A stretch of 64,000 bases of DNA from Capnocytophaga sp. oral taxon 338 str. F0234 (GCF_000192225.1 NZ_GL872413.1:80848-144847); one strand, 5' to 3'; shown: positions 36,976-46,652, numbered from the stretch's first letter. The notes: generated by a model not told the origin, from the sequence alone. Made by a program: numbers and translations.

Positions 36976-37632
36976 ATGATTACAAAATTTTTTCTTTTAG
37001 GTTTTTCATTACTTCTTACTGCTTGCCCAAAATCACAAGATGCAGAAAAAAAAGCAACTCAGATAGACACTCAAAATGTGAAAAAGGAAAATCACTCTAT
37101 AAATGATTTTTATTTTACAGAGGGAATATACAAATATACTTCCCTTGGCATAGCTTGCAAAGAGGGAAACTTAGAGAAAGTAAAACAACTTCTCTTGCAA
37201 GGGGCAAATAAAGAAGAAGTAAAACAGGATGAATATCTAATATATGATGCACTTTTTGTTGCCATTGAGAACAACCATCTCCCTATAGTGTCCTATTTAG
37301 TGGAAAATAATGCAGAAATCAACAAACCATATACAGAAGACTTACTTACTCCTCTTGCATTGGCTTGTAGGATGAATAATGAAAAAATCATTTCTTATTT
37401 GTTGAAAAAAGGGGCTTATGTAGATGGCATGCAAAGTTCCCTAACAGATTACAAAGAAATTCCCTTACTAATTGCCATTGAGAATAATAATTTTCAAATA
37501 GCAAAATTGTTATTAGAAGCAGGAGCAAATATAAATCTGCTAGATAATAATGGAACTCCTATAAAAAATATACTTATGCGAAAGAAAGGAAAGGAATGGG
37601 AAGAACTCATAAGCACAGTTATTAGAAAATAG
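36976..37632 (+). CDS. Ankyrin-repeat lipoprotein
   Basis: 218 residues. The signal MITKFFLLGFSLLLTACPK carries a lipobox (LTAC). Four ankyrin repeats follow from about residue 53: LGIACKEGNLEKVKQLLLQGA, ALFVAIENNHLPIVSYLVENNA, PLALACRMNNEKIISYLLKKGA and LLIAIENNNFQIAKLLLEAGA. Ankyrin repeats bind proteins; secreted single-domain members in bacteria often serve as toxin inhibitors or envelope stress factors, though nothing here decides it. AT-rich, like the DUF262 remnant upstream. A membrane protein gene follows after 35 bp. Confidence 0.88.
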   Translation: MITKFFLLGFSLLLTACPKSQDAEKKATQIDTQNVKKENHSINDFYFTEGIYKYTSLGIACKEGNLEKVKQLLLQGANKEEVKQDEYLIYDALFVAIENNHLPIVSYLVENNAEINKPYTEDLLTPLALACRMNNEKIISYLLKKGAYVDGMQSSLTDYKEIPLLIAIENNNFQIAKLLLEAGANINLLDNNGTPIKNILMRKKGKEWEELISTVIRK

Positions 37633-37667
37633 TCGCCCATCAACTTAAGATTAAAAATTAAACATTC

Positions 37668-39011
37668 ATGAAAAAGTACTTCTTACCTTCTGTAATCTGG
37701 GTGCAGATTACAGTTTTGATCGTTACTTTGTTACTTGTAGTAGGGGTCTATTGGCTTGATTCTTTCCTTTGGGGAGTATTGCGTGTAGAGCCGTTTACAG
37801 CTGTAACTAAGGTTGTGAACCCGCCTTTTTTCTCCTTCTTAGACGAATGCATTGGTCATCGCTTCCACTATTCCATCATTGCGGCCTTCCTCACAGGAGT
37901 ATTGCTCATAGGAATAAGTATGCTCATAGGGGCTGCTGTGGCTGGAATATGTCAACTACTCAGGAGAAAACCATTGCCCTTAGCTCCATGGATGAAGGAT
38001 ATCCTCCTCTTTGAGGGAGTTTTCTTAGGCGTCTTGGCTATAGGAGCACTCTTTTGGATGCTCTTTACCTCTTTTGATGATGCCCGAGACAGGGACAATT
38101 CCAGTTATATGTTCTTTGCCTTGCTACCCATAACTGTCCTACTGTTCCTCTTAGGGCGCTTTCTCAGCAGAAAAGGGCATCGGCTCTTGGGTATGAGCCT
38201 CTTAGGTCTCTTTGGCATTGCCTTATCTTACGGACTGGGGGTGAGTATCTATCTCTATTTCAGGGGAGAACTTAATACTGATTATGACTATTATGATATC
38301 CTGTACCGCTCCTCAGCCCAAGTGGTTGATAAGAGTAATTATGACCAAGATATTATTGACTATGCACGTGAAGAACACAAATACGAGCCTTCTGAAACCA
38401 CTCCCGAAGAAGGAAAAGCCCCTGAGTGGGATTTTGCGGCTTTCAATCAGGATTCCTTGCAGAAAATGCTCAAAAATAAAATCTACAAAAGAGTAGATGA
38501 TCTTCAGGGATTCCTCAAAGAGGGAAGCGATCTCTACCCCATAGAATCCTATGGTGAGGATAACCTATGCAGAAAGCATCCTACACTCTGTCACCTCCAG
38601 CGCTACATAGGCAGAGACAACCAAAAGTTATTAACCTTTTGGCACTACTTCGGTGATAGTGTAATGGAGACGATGTATCAAAACGGCCAGTTAGGAGAAA
38701 ATACCTATATGCACCGTACGCTCAATGGCCAAATAGCTGACCTATTGAATGTCTATGAGTTACAAGGGGACAATAAACAGCTCTATGAGGATATTCTTGA
38801 GGTGATGAACCAGTCCTCCTATATAGAAGACCATATAAAGGGGCTTAAAAAGGTATTCAAGGAATACGATATCCCCGAGTTTGAAAGAGACTTAGCCGAT
38901 AGCAATAGCCCCAGTGATGGGTATGTCCGTTGGGTTTATACCTTTTGGGCACGGCGCTTTGACGAAGGCAACACACAGGCAGCACTTGCCATACTTAGTA
39001 CGATGAGATAG
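37668..39011 (+). CDS. Large membrane protein, unknown
   Basis: 447 residues. About five membrane helices (about 9-31, 68-97, 113-136, 146-165, 173-196) occupy the first half. The remainder is a soluble, acidic helical domain of about 245 residues (ELQGDNKQLYEDILEVMNQ and similar), probably cytoplasmic or periplasmic. No named family recognised. It lies 35 bp after the ankyrin lipoprotein and ends at a strong terminator, so the two form one unit and may act together at the envelope. Confidence 0.75.
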   Translation: MKKYFLPSVIWVQITVLIVTLLLVVGVYWLDSFLWGVLRVEPFTAVTKVVNPPFFSFLDECIGHRFHYSIIAAFLTGVLLIGISMLIGAAVAGICQLLRRKPLPLAPWMKDILLFEGVFLGVLAIGALFWMLFTSFDDARDRDNSSYMFFALLPITVLLFLLGRFLSRKGHRLLGMSLLGLFGIALSYGLGVSIYLYFRGELNTDYDYYDILYRSSAQVVDKSNYDQDIIDYAREEHKYEPSETTPEEGKAPEWDFAAFNQDSLQKMLKNKIYKRVDDLQGFLKEGSDLYPIESYGEDNLCRKHPTLCHLQRYIGRDNQKLLTFWHYFGDSVMETMYQNGQLGENTYMHRTLNGQIADLLNVYELQGDNKQLYEDILEVMNQSSYIEDHIKGLKKVFKEYDIPEFERDLADSNSPSDGYVRWVYTFWARRFDEGNTQAALAILSTMR

Positions 39012-39069
39012 TCAATGACAAGATAGGATTAATGATTGTAAAACTCTCTTTTGTCTTTTGGACATTATG

Positions 39070-39104
39070 AAAAGAGGCTCTCCTTTTTCGGAGAGCCTCT
39101 TTTT
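39070..39104 (+). terminator. Strong terminator, AGAGGCT hairpin type
   Basis: A 14-bp stem AAAAGAGGCTCTCC / GGAGAGCCTCTTTT (39070-39083 and 39090-39103). A and T tracts on both sides allow bidirectional use with convergent gdhA. Confidence 0.93.
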
Positions 39105-39130
39105 ATTAACCATTAAAATCACTAATCATA

Positions 39131-40471
39131 TTAAATGATTCCTTGTTCAAGCATTGCAGTGGCTACTTTCATAAATCCAGCAATATTCGCTCCTTTTACA
39201 TAATTAATATAGCCCTTTTCTTGACCATATTTAAGACATGCATTATGGATAGATTCCATGATTTGGTGTAGTTTTGCATCTACTTCCTCAGAAGTCCAAG
39301 CAAGATGTGCTGCATTTTGGGTCATTTCCAATCCTGAAGTGGCTACCCCCCCTGCATTGACAGCTTTACCAGGAGCAAAAGGCAATTTAGCGTCTTGGAA
39401 AGTCTTAATAGCTTCAGGAGTACATCCCATATTGGATACTTCTGCTACCAACTGCACTCCATTCTTAATAAGAGTCTTAGCATCATTTTCATCCAATTCA
39501 TTTTGGAAAGCACAAGGAAGAGCTATATCACAAGGGATAACCCATGCTTTTTTACCTTTGGTAAACTTACTTTCTTTAGAGAATTGTTTAGCGAAAGGTT
39601 CTACAATATTCTTATTAGAAGCACGAAGTTCCAATAGATAATCTATCATTTCCTGAGTCATTCCATTAGGTACTTCCACACAGCCATCAGGGCCGGAGAG
39701 TCCAATCACCTTAGCTCCCAATTGAGTTGCCTTTTGAGAAGCTCCCCACGCTACATTACCAAACCCAGAAACTACTACGCGCTGTCCTTTAATAGATTTT
39801 TTAAGTTTTTTAAGCATGTGGTCAACAAAATAAAGAGCACCATAACCCGTTGCTTCAGGACGAATTAAAGAACCTCCCCAATTGATACCTTTACCGGTAA
39901 GCACTCCTGTATTGTATTCATGTGCCAATTTTTTGTATATACCATACATGTAGCCTATTTCACGACCACCAACACCCACATCCCCTGCAGGTACATCAGT
40001 ATCAGGTCCTATATATTTCCATAATTCAAGCATAAATGCTTGGCAAAAGCGCATAATTTCAGCATCAGACTTGCCTGTTGGGTCAAAATCAGAGCCTCCT
40101 TTAGCCCCTCCCATAGGAAGTGTAGTAAGAGCATTCTTAAATGTTTGTTCAAAGCCCAAGAACTTAAGCATAGAAGGGTTCACTGCCTTATGGAAGCGAA
40201 TACCTCCTTTGTAAGGTCCTATAGCAGCATTGAATTGTACACGGTAGCCAAGGTTGGATTGTACTTCTCCTTTATCATCCACCCAATCCACACGGAAAGT
40301 ATGAATACGGTCAGGTTCTACAATACGTTCAATGATTTTTGCCTTAGCAAATTCAGGGTGTTGGTTATAGACCTCCTGTACGGATTCCAACACTTCATGT
40401 ACAGCCTGTAGGTACTCTTTTTCCCCAGGGTGTTTCGCCTCCAAAGAGGTCATAATTTTCTTTACGTCCAT
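39131..40471 (-). CDS. gdhA: NADP-type glutamate dehydrogenase
   Basis: 446 residues from ATG 40471 (MDVKKIMTSLEAKHPG); an upstream TTG gives four more residues. It interconverts glutamate with 2-oxoglutarate and ammonium. The hexameric-type N-terminal domain has GGIRFHKAVNPSMLKFLGFEQTFKNALT, with catalytic Lys in PMGGAKGGSDFDP. The dinucleotide-binding VVSGFGNVAWGA and the LVAEVSNMGCTPEA segment follow. Length and the VGVGGREIGYMYGIYK motif fit the bacterial NADP-specific class. Promoter at 40558. Main ammonium assimilation enzyme in many Bacteroidota. Confidence 0.96.
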   Translation of the reverse strand: MDVKKIMTSLEAKHPGEKEYLQAVHEVLESVQEVYNQHPEFAKAKIIERIVEPDRIHTFRVDWVDDKGEVQSNLGYRVQFNAAIGPYKGGIRFHKAVNPSMLKFLGFEQTFKNALTTLPMGGAKGGSDFDPTGKSDAEIMRFCQAFMLELWKYIGPDTDVPAGDVGVGGREIGYMYGIYKKLAHEYNTGVLTGKGINWGGSLIRPEATGYGALYFVDHMLKKLKKSIKGQRVVVSGFGNVAWGASQKATQLGAKVIGLSGPDGCVEVPNGMTQEMIDYLLELRASNKNIVEPFAKQFSKESKFTKGKKAWVIPCDIALPCAFQNELDENDAKTLIKNGVQLVAEVSNMGCTPEAIKTFQDAKLPFAPGKAVNAGGVATSGLEMTQNAAHLAWTSEEVDAKLHQIMESIHNACLKYGQEKGYINYVKGANIAGFMKVATAMLEQGII

Positions 40472-40557
40472 AGTAATAAACAATAAATTTAATATCTTTG
40501 TAACTATTTAATTATCATTCTTATTATACATTCGTTGAATGTATTGCAAATACCCTA

Positions 40558-40565
40558 CAAAGGTA
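40558..40565 (-). promoter_or_regulatory. -7 element TACCTTTG before gdhA
   Basis: CAAAGGTA on plus; a perfect match on minus, giving a leader of about 80 nt. Confidence 0.7.
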
Positions 40566-40709
40566 ATCATTTATATTCAAATACACAAATAAAAAAGAGT
40601 CTATTTTTCTCTTTTTATAGTTCTAACTAATAAAAATTCAACCCTATATCTGTATTATAATAGTGAGAGAATATTCCTTTAAAAGTCTCCATGACAAATT
40701 TCCTTCAAC

Positions 40710-41603
40710 TTAGACATAAGAGACCAACTCCAAAACAAGATAAGCGAAAGGAGAAGCAAAAATGAGACTATCTAACCTATCCAGTAACCCTCCATGCCCA
40801 GGAAGGATAGTGCCACTGTCCTTTTTGCCTGCTACTCGTTTGAATTTGGATTCTACTAGATCACCTAAAGTACCTGTGATTACAAGTACACTAGCGACTA
40901 TAAGCCATTTCCACAAATCTTTATTGCTATAGAGAGAAAGCCATGTGGCTACAAGCAAAGCCCCTATAAATCCTCCTACAAATCCTTCTACTGTCTTCTT
41001 AGGTGAGACAGAGGGGAAAAGTTTAGTGCGTCCCAAAAACCGTCCTGAAAGATAGGCAAAGCTATCACTTGCCCATATAATAGCTAATATTGCAATCATG
41101 GTATGCTGTGCTTCAGAGAAAGCTTCAGAGAATTGCCATTGTGAGATCTCCCAAAAAGTAAATGTAGAGGAGGAAACCGATGCTTCATAGTTATGAATTT
41201 CCATTTTGTAAATTAACGAAATAAAGAGACATCCCCCTCCTACGTACAGTAGGGATAGAAAGAATTTTTGGGTGTCATTATAGCTAATAGCTTCTTTTTT
41301 ATATAAATAGAATACCAAATATATATCCGTAGCAATTACTGCTAAAAGGAGTAGATAGATAAAGAAATTTCCATTGAATTCATTATTGGAGATCAAATAA
41401 TTAAAGCACCACCATAGTGCTAAGAACACTAAAAAAATAGCACTCCCTCTAAGGCGTATAAGCCTCTTGAATTCATACAAGCAAATAAGCCCAAAAATAA
41501 GAAACAGGAAACCAAAAGCCTCTGCATTAGAAAGCATGATAGCTGTAAGCAGTAGAAAGACATAAAGGATCCCTGTAATACTTCGCTTTAATAATTCATT
41601 CAT
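40710..41603 (-). CDS. cdsA: Phosphatidate cytidylyltransferase
   Basis: 297 residues, multi-pass inner-membrane enzyme that makes CDP-diacylglycerol from phosphatidate and CTP for phospholipid synthesis. At least seven hydrophobic helices are visible. The C-terminal signature is intact: SDSFAYLSGRFLGRTKLFPSVSPKKTVEG (about 180-208) and KRVAGKKDSGTILPGHGGLLDRLDSL (about 250-276), with the metal-binding acidic residues. Its ATG overlaps the stop of the LUD gene (ATGA), a conserved LUD-cdsA order in Flavobacteriia. Confidence 0.96.
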   Translation of the reverse strand: MNELLKRSITGILYVFLLLTAIMLSNAEAFGFLFLIFGLICLYEFKRLIRLRGSAIFLVFLALWWCFNYLISNNEFNGNFFIYLLLLAVIATDIYLVFYLYKKEAISYNDTQKFFLSLLYVGGGCLFISLIYKMEIHNYEASVSSSTFTFWEISQWQFSEAFSEAQHTMIAILAIIWASDSFAYLSGRFLGRTKLFPSVSPKKTVEGFVGGFIGALLVATWLSLYSNKDLWKWLIVASVLVITGTLGDLVESKFKRVAGKKDSGTILPGHGGLLDRLDSLIFASPFAYLVLELVSYV

Positions 41604-42205
41604 TCGTTAGAATTTAAGTCCTCTAAGAGGAGTAAGTAAGTAGTTCTGTAACAATTTTCATAAAAAATAGAGTCCTTCTCCTTGGGCTTAGTAAAGCTAC
41701 GAAGCGACCGAATGTTATTAGGTCGATCTCTATGAGTTTTCCTATTAAGCCCCCCCATAGCATCAATAAGAGAACCTACAATTTGACTAGTTTTAGCAAT
41801 AATAATAAGGGACGGAGGAAGTTCATCTAACCGCTTTTGTCCCAATTGTCTTGAGGAGAATAATACAGAGCCTTCATCGGCTACCAGATACTCACAATCT
41901 GTTAAAAAAAGTGTTGCTTGCTGGCTATCTCCTGTAAAATAGGAAGGATATTGTGAATAAAAGAGTTCTTCTAAATCTTCATTATGAGTAAAAATAGTAG
42001 CATTGGCATTATTCTCCAAAAGAATTTTTTGAAAAACTTCTTCCAATTCTTCTATGGAATCTATATAGAGAAAAATCCCCCCCTTCTCCTTAAAGTTCAT
42101 CACAAATGCTTCATCTATAGGAAGTTTAGAATATTTTTCTTTTCTACCAGAAGACATTTCCTGTCCCTTAGGAGTGCCTTTAAAGAGTTTTTCAAGCCAC
42201 TTCAT
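41600..42205 (-). CDS. LUD domain protein (LutC-like)
   Basis: 201 residues. The LUD domain covers most of the chain: FKEKGGIFLYIDSIEELEEVF, FLTDCEYLVADEGSVLFSSRQLGQKRLDELPPSLIIIAKTSQIV and the SLRSFTKPKEKD end. Related proteins take part in lactate utilisation, but this single small form next to cdsA is uncharacterised; in other Flavobacteriia the group is usually ftsH-LUD-cdsA, and ftsH is not present here. Translationally coupled to cdsA. Confidence 0.85.
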   Translation of the reverse strand: MKWLEKLFKGTPKGQEMSSGRKEKYSKLPIDEAFVMNFKEKGGIFLYIDSIEELEEVFQKILLENNANATIFTHNEDLEELFYSQYPSYFTGDSQQATLFLTDCEYLVADEGSVLFSSRQLGQKRLDELPPSLIIIAKTSQIVGSLIDAMGGLNRKTHRDRPNNIRSLRSFTKPKEKDSIFYENCYRTTYLLLLEDLNSNE

Positions 42206-42382
42206 TAATGCTTATTCTTGTATTACTTATGTGGGTGTAAAGATAAAAAAAAATACTGAAATGAGAGAACATATTCACTTATTTTTATTTTATGATTTTT
42301 AAAAACAAGATATATCTTTACAATAAAGTCAGAATTTGCACAAATAATATTATTCTTAAGAAAATATTTAAGGATACTTTCG

Positions 42383-42390
42383 TATTTTTG
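42383..42390 (+). promoter_or_regulatory. -7 element TATTTTTG before aroA
   Basis: TAnnTTTG match 27 bp before ATG 42418. It rules out a longer frame that starts at 42292. Confidence 0.78.
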
Positions 42391-42417
42391 CACTTTCTAA
42401 AATATAAAACACAATAC

Positions 42418-43635
42418 ATGAATCTTTTTCTAAAAAAAAGACACATAAAGAATCATCTTACTTTAAATATTGGAGGCTCAAAAAGTGAGACCAATCGCTT
42501 GCTTTTACTCCAATGCATCTTACCTTCTTTACAAGTAGAAAACGCTTCCTTTTCTAAGGATTCTTCCCTTATGTATGAAGGTCTACATAGTTCAAAGGAG
42601 ATTATAAATATAGGTGATGCAGGTACTGTAATGCGTTTTCTAACTGCCTATTATGCTATTTCAAAGCGCAAGGTAATCCTCACAGGCTCTGAACGTATGC
42701 AAGAACGTCCTATAGGTATATTAGTAGATGCTCTTCGCCAATTGGGAGCTTCTATTACTTACTTAGCGAGAGAAGGTTACCCTCCTCTACGCATTGAAGG
42801 GAAACCCTTATTAGGAGGAACTCTTACTATAAGAGCCGATATAAGCAGCCAATTTATCTCAGCTTTACTTATGATTGCTCCTACCTTTGTTAAAGGACTT
42901 TCCTTACATTTGGAAGGAGAGATTACCTCCTTTCCATACCTTAGAATGACCCTTTCTCTACTCAATGAATTAGGGATAGAGGCAACTTTTGAGGAACATA
43001 CTCTTGAGGTTCCTTATACTCCTACCATCAGCCCCAAAACTATTATAGTGGAACCTGATTGGAGCTCAGCTTCCTATTTCTATAGCTTGATAGCCCTTAG
43101 TGAAGTAGGCACGACTCTTTCTCTACTCCATTATAAGCAAGACAGCCTTCAGGGCGATCGTATTCTAGCAGATATTTATAAGACTTTTGGCGTAAAGACC
43201 CTATTCCTTGAAGATAGAATCCAACTTGTTAAGAAGAAAACAGAAATTCCTCCTATATTCTCCTATAATCTTATAGACACTCCAGATATTGCACAGACAA
43301 TCGCTGTTACTTGTTTTGGGTTAGGTGTAGAATGTTTCTTAAGTGGGTTGAAAACTCTTAATATCAAGGAGACAAACCGCCTAGTAGCTCTTAAGGAAGA
43401 ACTTACTAAACTCTCTGGGGAAGTGCAAATTTCTGATAGTGAGATCTGGGTAGCTCCCTGTACTGAGATAACTCCCAATATAGCTATTAACCCCCATAAT
43501 GACCACCGTATGGCAATGGCTTTTGCTCCTCTATGCCTAAAGGTACCTATCACCATTACAGAAACAAAAGTAGTAGAAAAGTCCTATCCTAATTTCTGGG
43601 AGGATTTTAAATATATTACTGAAGATGAAAATTAA
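42418..43635 (+). CDS. aroA: 3-phosphoshikimate 1-carboxyvinyltransferase (EPSP synthase)
   Basis: 405 residues from ATG 42418. It joins PEP to shikimate 3-phosphate in the chorismate pathway. The N-terminal GGSKSETNRLLLLQ motif, NIGDAGTVMRFLTAYYA (near 62), LTGSERMQERPIG (near 84), the substrate-binding SSQFISALLM, and the C-terminal KETNRLVALKEEL and HNDHRMAMAFAPL signatures are all intact. Slightly shorter than the proteobacterial enzyme. Single-gene unit with its own promoter; other aro genes are not in the window. Confidence 0.95.
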   Translation: MNLFLKKRHIKNHLTLNIGGSKSETNRLLLLQCILPSLQVENASFSKDSSLMYEGLHSSKEIINIGDAGTVMRFLTAYYAISKRKVILTGSERMQERPIGILVDALRQLGASITYLAREGYPPLRIEGKPLLGGTLTIRADISSQFISALLMIAPTFVKGLSLHLEGEITSFPYLRMTLSLLNELGIEATFEEHTLEVPYTPTISPKTIIVEPDWSSASYFYSLIALSEVGTTLSLLHYKQDSLQGDRILADIYKTFGVKTLFLEDRIQLVKKKTEIPPIFSYNLIDTPDIAQTIAVTCFGLGVECFLSGLKTLNIKETNRLVALKEELTKLSGEVQISDSEIWVAPCTEITPNIAINPHNDHRMAMAFAPLCLKVPITITETKVVEKSYPNFWEDFKYITEDEN

Positions 43636-43764
43636 AAGTGTCCGAACTCATACCTCCAACATTTTTTCATTTTACACCTAATTTCTTAGATATAACCATT
43701 CTGAGAGGTTCTCCTTCATCCTAAGGGATACTGGAATAAATTCATAAAAAATAGAAGATATCCC

Positions 43765-44808
43765 TTACTTAATTCTTATTTTTACATACTTCCGTTGTGA
43801 ATTTGCCCCTTCTGAGTCATAATAACATCCACTAGGATTCATAGAAGCATAAAGATAGCCTTTTTTACTAAAGAATATAGGTTCTTTCCCCCAGTCGTAG
43901 GGTAACCAATAGGAGATAATCGCTTCTACTTTAGTTTTTAATTTGAAAGTCGTTTTACCTACCATCTCATAGAGAGATATATAACCTACCCCATCCATTT
44001 CTTCCATATTAAGACACACAATATATTTACCATCAGGAGAGAGAAAAGGTTTGCCTATTAAGGAAGTTTTCTTTCCTGTATCCTTATCTATGAAGAAATA
44101 ATCTCCTGCTTCAAAATAAGAGCCACGAATCACATATTGGTTAAGCAGGTCCACCTTTCCTATATAATCATAAATAGCCATATCCATATCATCCTCTACG
44201 GATTCATCCTGAGGATCAATATCCTTAAGTTTCACCAATGTATCTTTACAAGGAAGAATAAGCATCTTATCTTTTTTAGTAATGGCAAGGGTATCCTCCG
44301 TAAGGAATACATATTTGTTTTTTAATTCTGTTAAATATTCTTCATGGGAGATAAGAGAGACAGAGAAGTATCGGGAGAAATTAGTAACTTCTTTATCCAT
44401 AGCATCTTTATCATTTTCTATAAGAAAAGTACTTGAGGCTTCTAATTCTTCTTTTGTTAAAATGATATCTTCATAATTTCCAGTATCCTCCTTGCGGACA
44501 AACCGAGTCTCATTATCCTCCACTTTATAAAAGTGTGCTGACTGGGCGGTTACGTTCAACCGATCTCCGAGATAATATACCCATTCCTTTTCTGTTTCTC
44601 CTTTAGGATCTTTATAATAATGAACTTCCTTTTTGATTATATATACATGCTTTCTAATTTCAGTAAAGATTTCCTCTTCCTCATCTTCTACACGTTCAGA
44701 AGTAGTTAACTCTTCTTTTTGCTCTTTGTTCTTGAAGAACTGACAATTGAATAAAAAGATACTTAAAAAGAATAGTAATAAAATGACCTTAACAGATTTA
44801 TATTTCAT
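43765..44808 (-). CDS. Predicted lipoprotein, unknown
   Basis: 347 residues. The signal ends in lipobox LFNC (Cys22, in FFLSIFLFNCQFF), followed by a charged, acidic linker (TTSERVEDEEEEIF). The next part (about 55-110) resembles an SH3-like domain (HVYIIKKEVHYYKDPKGETEKEWVYYLGDRLNV), and the rest is a beta-rich domain with propeller-like segments (KPFLSPDGKYIVCLNMEE). No catalytic motif. It lies 5 bp after the ABC ATPase gene in the same direction, so it may belong to that unit. Confidence 0.78.
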   Translation of the reverse strand: MKYKSVKVILLLFFLSIFLFNCQFFKNKEQKEELTTSERVEDEEEEIFTEIRKHVYIIKKEVHYYKDPKGETEKEWVYYLGDRLNVTAQSAHFYKVEDNETRFVRKEDTGNYEDIILTKEELEASSTFLIENDKDAMDKEVTNFSRYFSVSLISHEEYLTELKNKYVFLTEDTLAITKKDKMLILPCKDTLVKLKDIDPQDESVEDDMDMAIYDYIGKVDLLNQYVIRGSYFEAGDYFFIDKDTGKKTSLIGKPFLSPDGKYIVCLNMEEMDGVGYISLYEMVGKTTFKLKTKVEAIISYWLPYDWGKEPIFFSKKGYLYASMNPSGCYYDSEGANSQRKYVKIRIK

Positions 44809-44813
44809 TATAC

Positions 44814-45752
44814 TTAGGATTTATTATTTTCTTTTTGTATAGTCTGTATAAAAATATCACTTACAGAAGGGATTTGTTGTTTAAAGTGAGTTATTTTTCC
44901 TCTCTGGGAAAGATAATAAAGTAAGTCATTCGAGTTTTGCTGTGTAGAGAGTTCTACGAGCCATTTTTTTTCATTATGAATGGAAGGAAATTGTGCATCA
45001 GAAATCTTATACAAATGACTTAATTCCTCAAAGGAACTTCCTTGATTAGGGATAATACCTACTTCATATTTGTCCTCTTGAAATTGTCTTTTAATATTTC
45101 TAAGTTCACCGCTTAGAAGGAGCTTAGAGCGATTCAGTAAGGCAATGTAATCACAGAGACTTTCCACTGATTCCATGCGATGGGTGGAGAAAAGAATGGT
45201 ACTTCCTTCCTGTCGTAAATAAAGCACTTGCTCCTTAATAATCTCAGCATTGATGGGATCCAATCCACTAAAAACCTCATCAAAAATCAATAATTTAGGC
45301 TGATGTATTACAGTGGCTATAAACTGTACTTTTTGAGCCATTCCTTTAGAGAGTTCTTGGAGCTTTTTATGTTTCCAGTGAGGGATCTCCAAGCGGTTAA
45401 GCCAAAAATCCAATTGCTTATTTGCCTGCGATTTGCTAAGTCCTTTGAGCTGCCCTAAATAGAGGAGTTGTTCACCCACATTCATATTTCTATACAATCC
45501 TCTCTCCTCAGGCATATAACCTATTTGACTGATATGAGCAGGAGTCAGGGGTTCTCCTTCTATAAAGATCTCTCCCTTATCGGGAAAGATAATTTGATTA
45601 ATCATACGGATAAGAGTTGTTTTCCCTGCTCCATTGGGACCTAACAGCCCGAAGATACTTCCCCGGGGCACCTCTAAAGACACTTGAGAAAGAGCTACCT
45701 GTTTTCCGTAATTTTTTGTTAAACCATCTATTTTAAGAAGGATATCCTGCAT
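44814..45752 (-). CDS. ABC transporter ATP-binding protein (NatA/DUF4162-type)
   Basis: 312 residues. Walker A GPNGAGKTT (about 37-45), signature LSKGMAQK (about 133), Walker B LLIFDEVFSGLD (about 152-163) with Val instead of the usual Pro after DE, H-loop STHRME. The C-terminal 90 residues are a DUF4162-type extension. It resembles ATPases of the NatAB sodium export group. It follows gldA after 3 bp. No permease is adjacent in the window. Confidence 0.9.
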   Translation of the reverse strand: MQDILLKIDGLTKNYGKQVALSQVSLEVPRGSIFGLLGPNGAGKTTLIRMINQIIFPDKGEIFIEGEPLTPAHISQIGYMPEERGLYRNMNVGEQLLYLGQLKGLSKSQANKQLDFWLNRLEIPHWKHKKLQELSKGMAQKVQFIATVIHQPKLLIFDEVFSGLDPINAEIIKEQVLYLRQEGSTILFSTHRMESVESLCDYIALLNRSKLLLSGELRNIKRQFQEDKYEVGIIPNQGSSFEELSHLYKISDAQFPSIHNEKKWLVELSTQQNSNDLLYYLSQRGKITHFKQQIPSVSDIFIQTIQKENNKS

Positions 45753-45755
45753 GTT

Positions 45756-46652
45756 TTAATCGTTTTTGGTAAGTTCCGTAAAAAGTTGTTCCAAATCAGT
45801 ATGCTTATGGTTCATTTGTAGGATTTTTAATCCATTTTCTAAAGCAAAATCAAAGAGTTTAGACCTCATATCCTCCTGTGTATCAAAAGTTAGCGTAAAG
45901 AAAAATCCCTCATTATTGGTAATTGTTTTTATATGAGGTATCCGGCGTAGGAGTTGTTCTTCCACACGATAGTCAAAGAGAATTTCGATAGTTTGTTCCT
46001 TGTCCTGCAAATGCTTCATCTGCTCATCAAGGATAATTTTTCCTTTATGAAGAATAAGTACTCGTTGGCATACTGCCTGTATTTCCTGCATAATGTGAGA
46101 GGAGAGAAGTACCACTTTATCTTTCCCTAAATCCTTAATAATCTGTCGTATTTCAAGAATCTGCTGAGGGTCAAGTCCATTGGTAGGTTCGTCTAAGATT
46201 AATATATCTGGATCATGTAATAAGGTGGAGGCTAAGCCCACACGTTGGCGATATCCTTTGGAAAGGGTATATATTTTCTTATGTGCATGACTCTCTAAAG
46301 AAGTAAGTGCGATACAATCCTCAATGCGTGATTTGGGAGCATGATAAATATCCGCTACATATTGCAAATACTCCTTTATATACATATCTAAGTACAAAGG
46401 ATTATGTTCTGGCAAGTAACCAATATGTTTCTGTGCTTGTTCTCGCTGGGTAAGAATAGAGTATCCTAATATATTTACAGTTCCTTCATCAGGCAGAAGT
46501 GCTCCTGTCATCATTTTCATAGTAGTGGTTTTACCAGCTCCATTCAATCCTAAGAATCCTGTTACTTCTCCTTTATGAAGTTCAAAGGAGATATGATCCA
46601 CTACCTTCTGTGGAGGGTAACTCTTTGTCAAGTTCTCAACAATAACAGCCAT
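45756..46652 (-). CDS. gldA: GldA, gliding motility ABC transporter ATPase
   Basis: 298 residues. Walker A GLNGAGKTT (about 35-43), Q-loop followed by LPEHNPLYLDMYIKEYLQYVADIY, a stretch typical of GldA, signature LSKGYRQRVGLA (about 133-144), Walker B ILILDEPTNGLDP (about 153) and H-loop SSHIMQE. GldA works with GldF and GldG in gliding and type IX secretion-linked motility of Bacteroidota. GldF/GldG are not next to it here. Whether it is GldA or a paralogue needs a phylogeny. Confidence 0.87.
   Translation of the reverse strand: MAVIVENLTKSYPPQKVVDHISFELHKGEVTGFLGLNGAGKTTTMKMMTGALLPDEGTVNILGYSILTQREQAQKHIGYLPEHNPLYLDMYIKEYLQYVADIYHAPKSRIEDCIALTSLESHAHKKIYTLSKGYRQRVGLASTLLHDPDILILDEPTNGLDPQQILEIRQIIKDLGKDKVVLLSSHIMQEIQAVCQRVLILHKGKIILDEQMKHLQDKEQTIEILFDYRVEEQLLRRIPHIKTITNNEGFFFTLTFDTQEDMRSKLFDFALENGLKILQMNHKHTDLEQLFTELTKND

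Noticed and set aside
42292-42417. N-terminal extension of AroA by 42 residues
   Set aside because: It contains the -7 element TATTTTTG and no EPSP synthase features.
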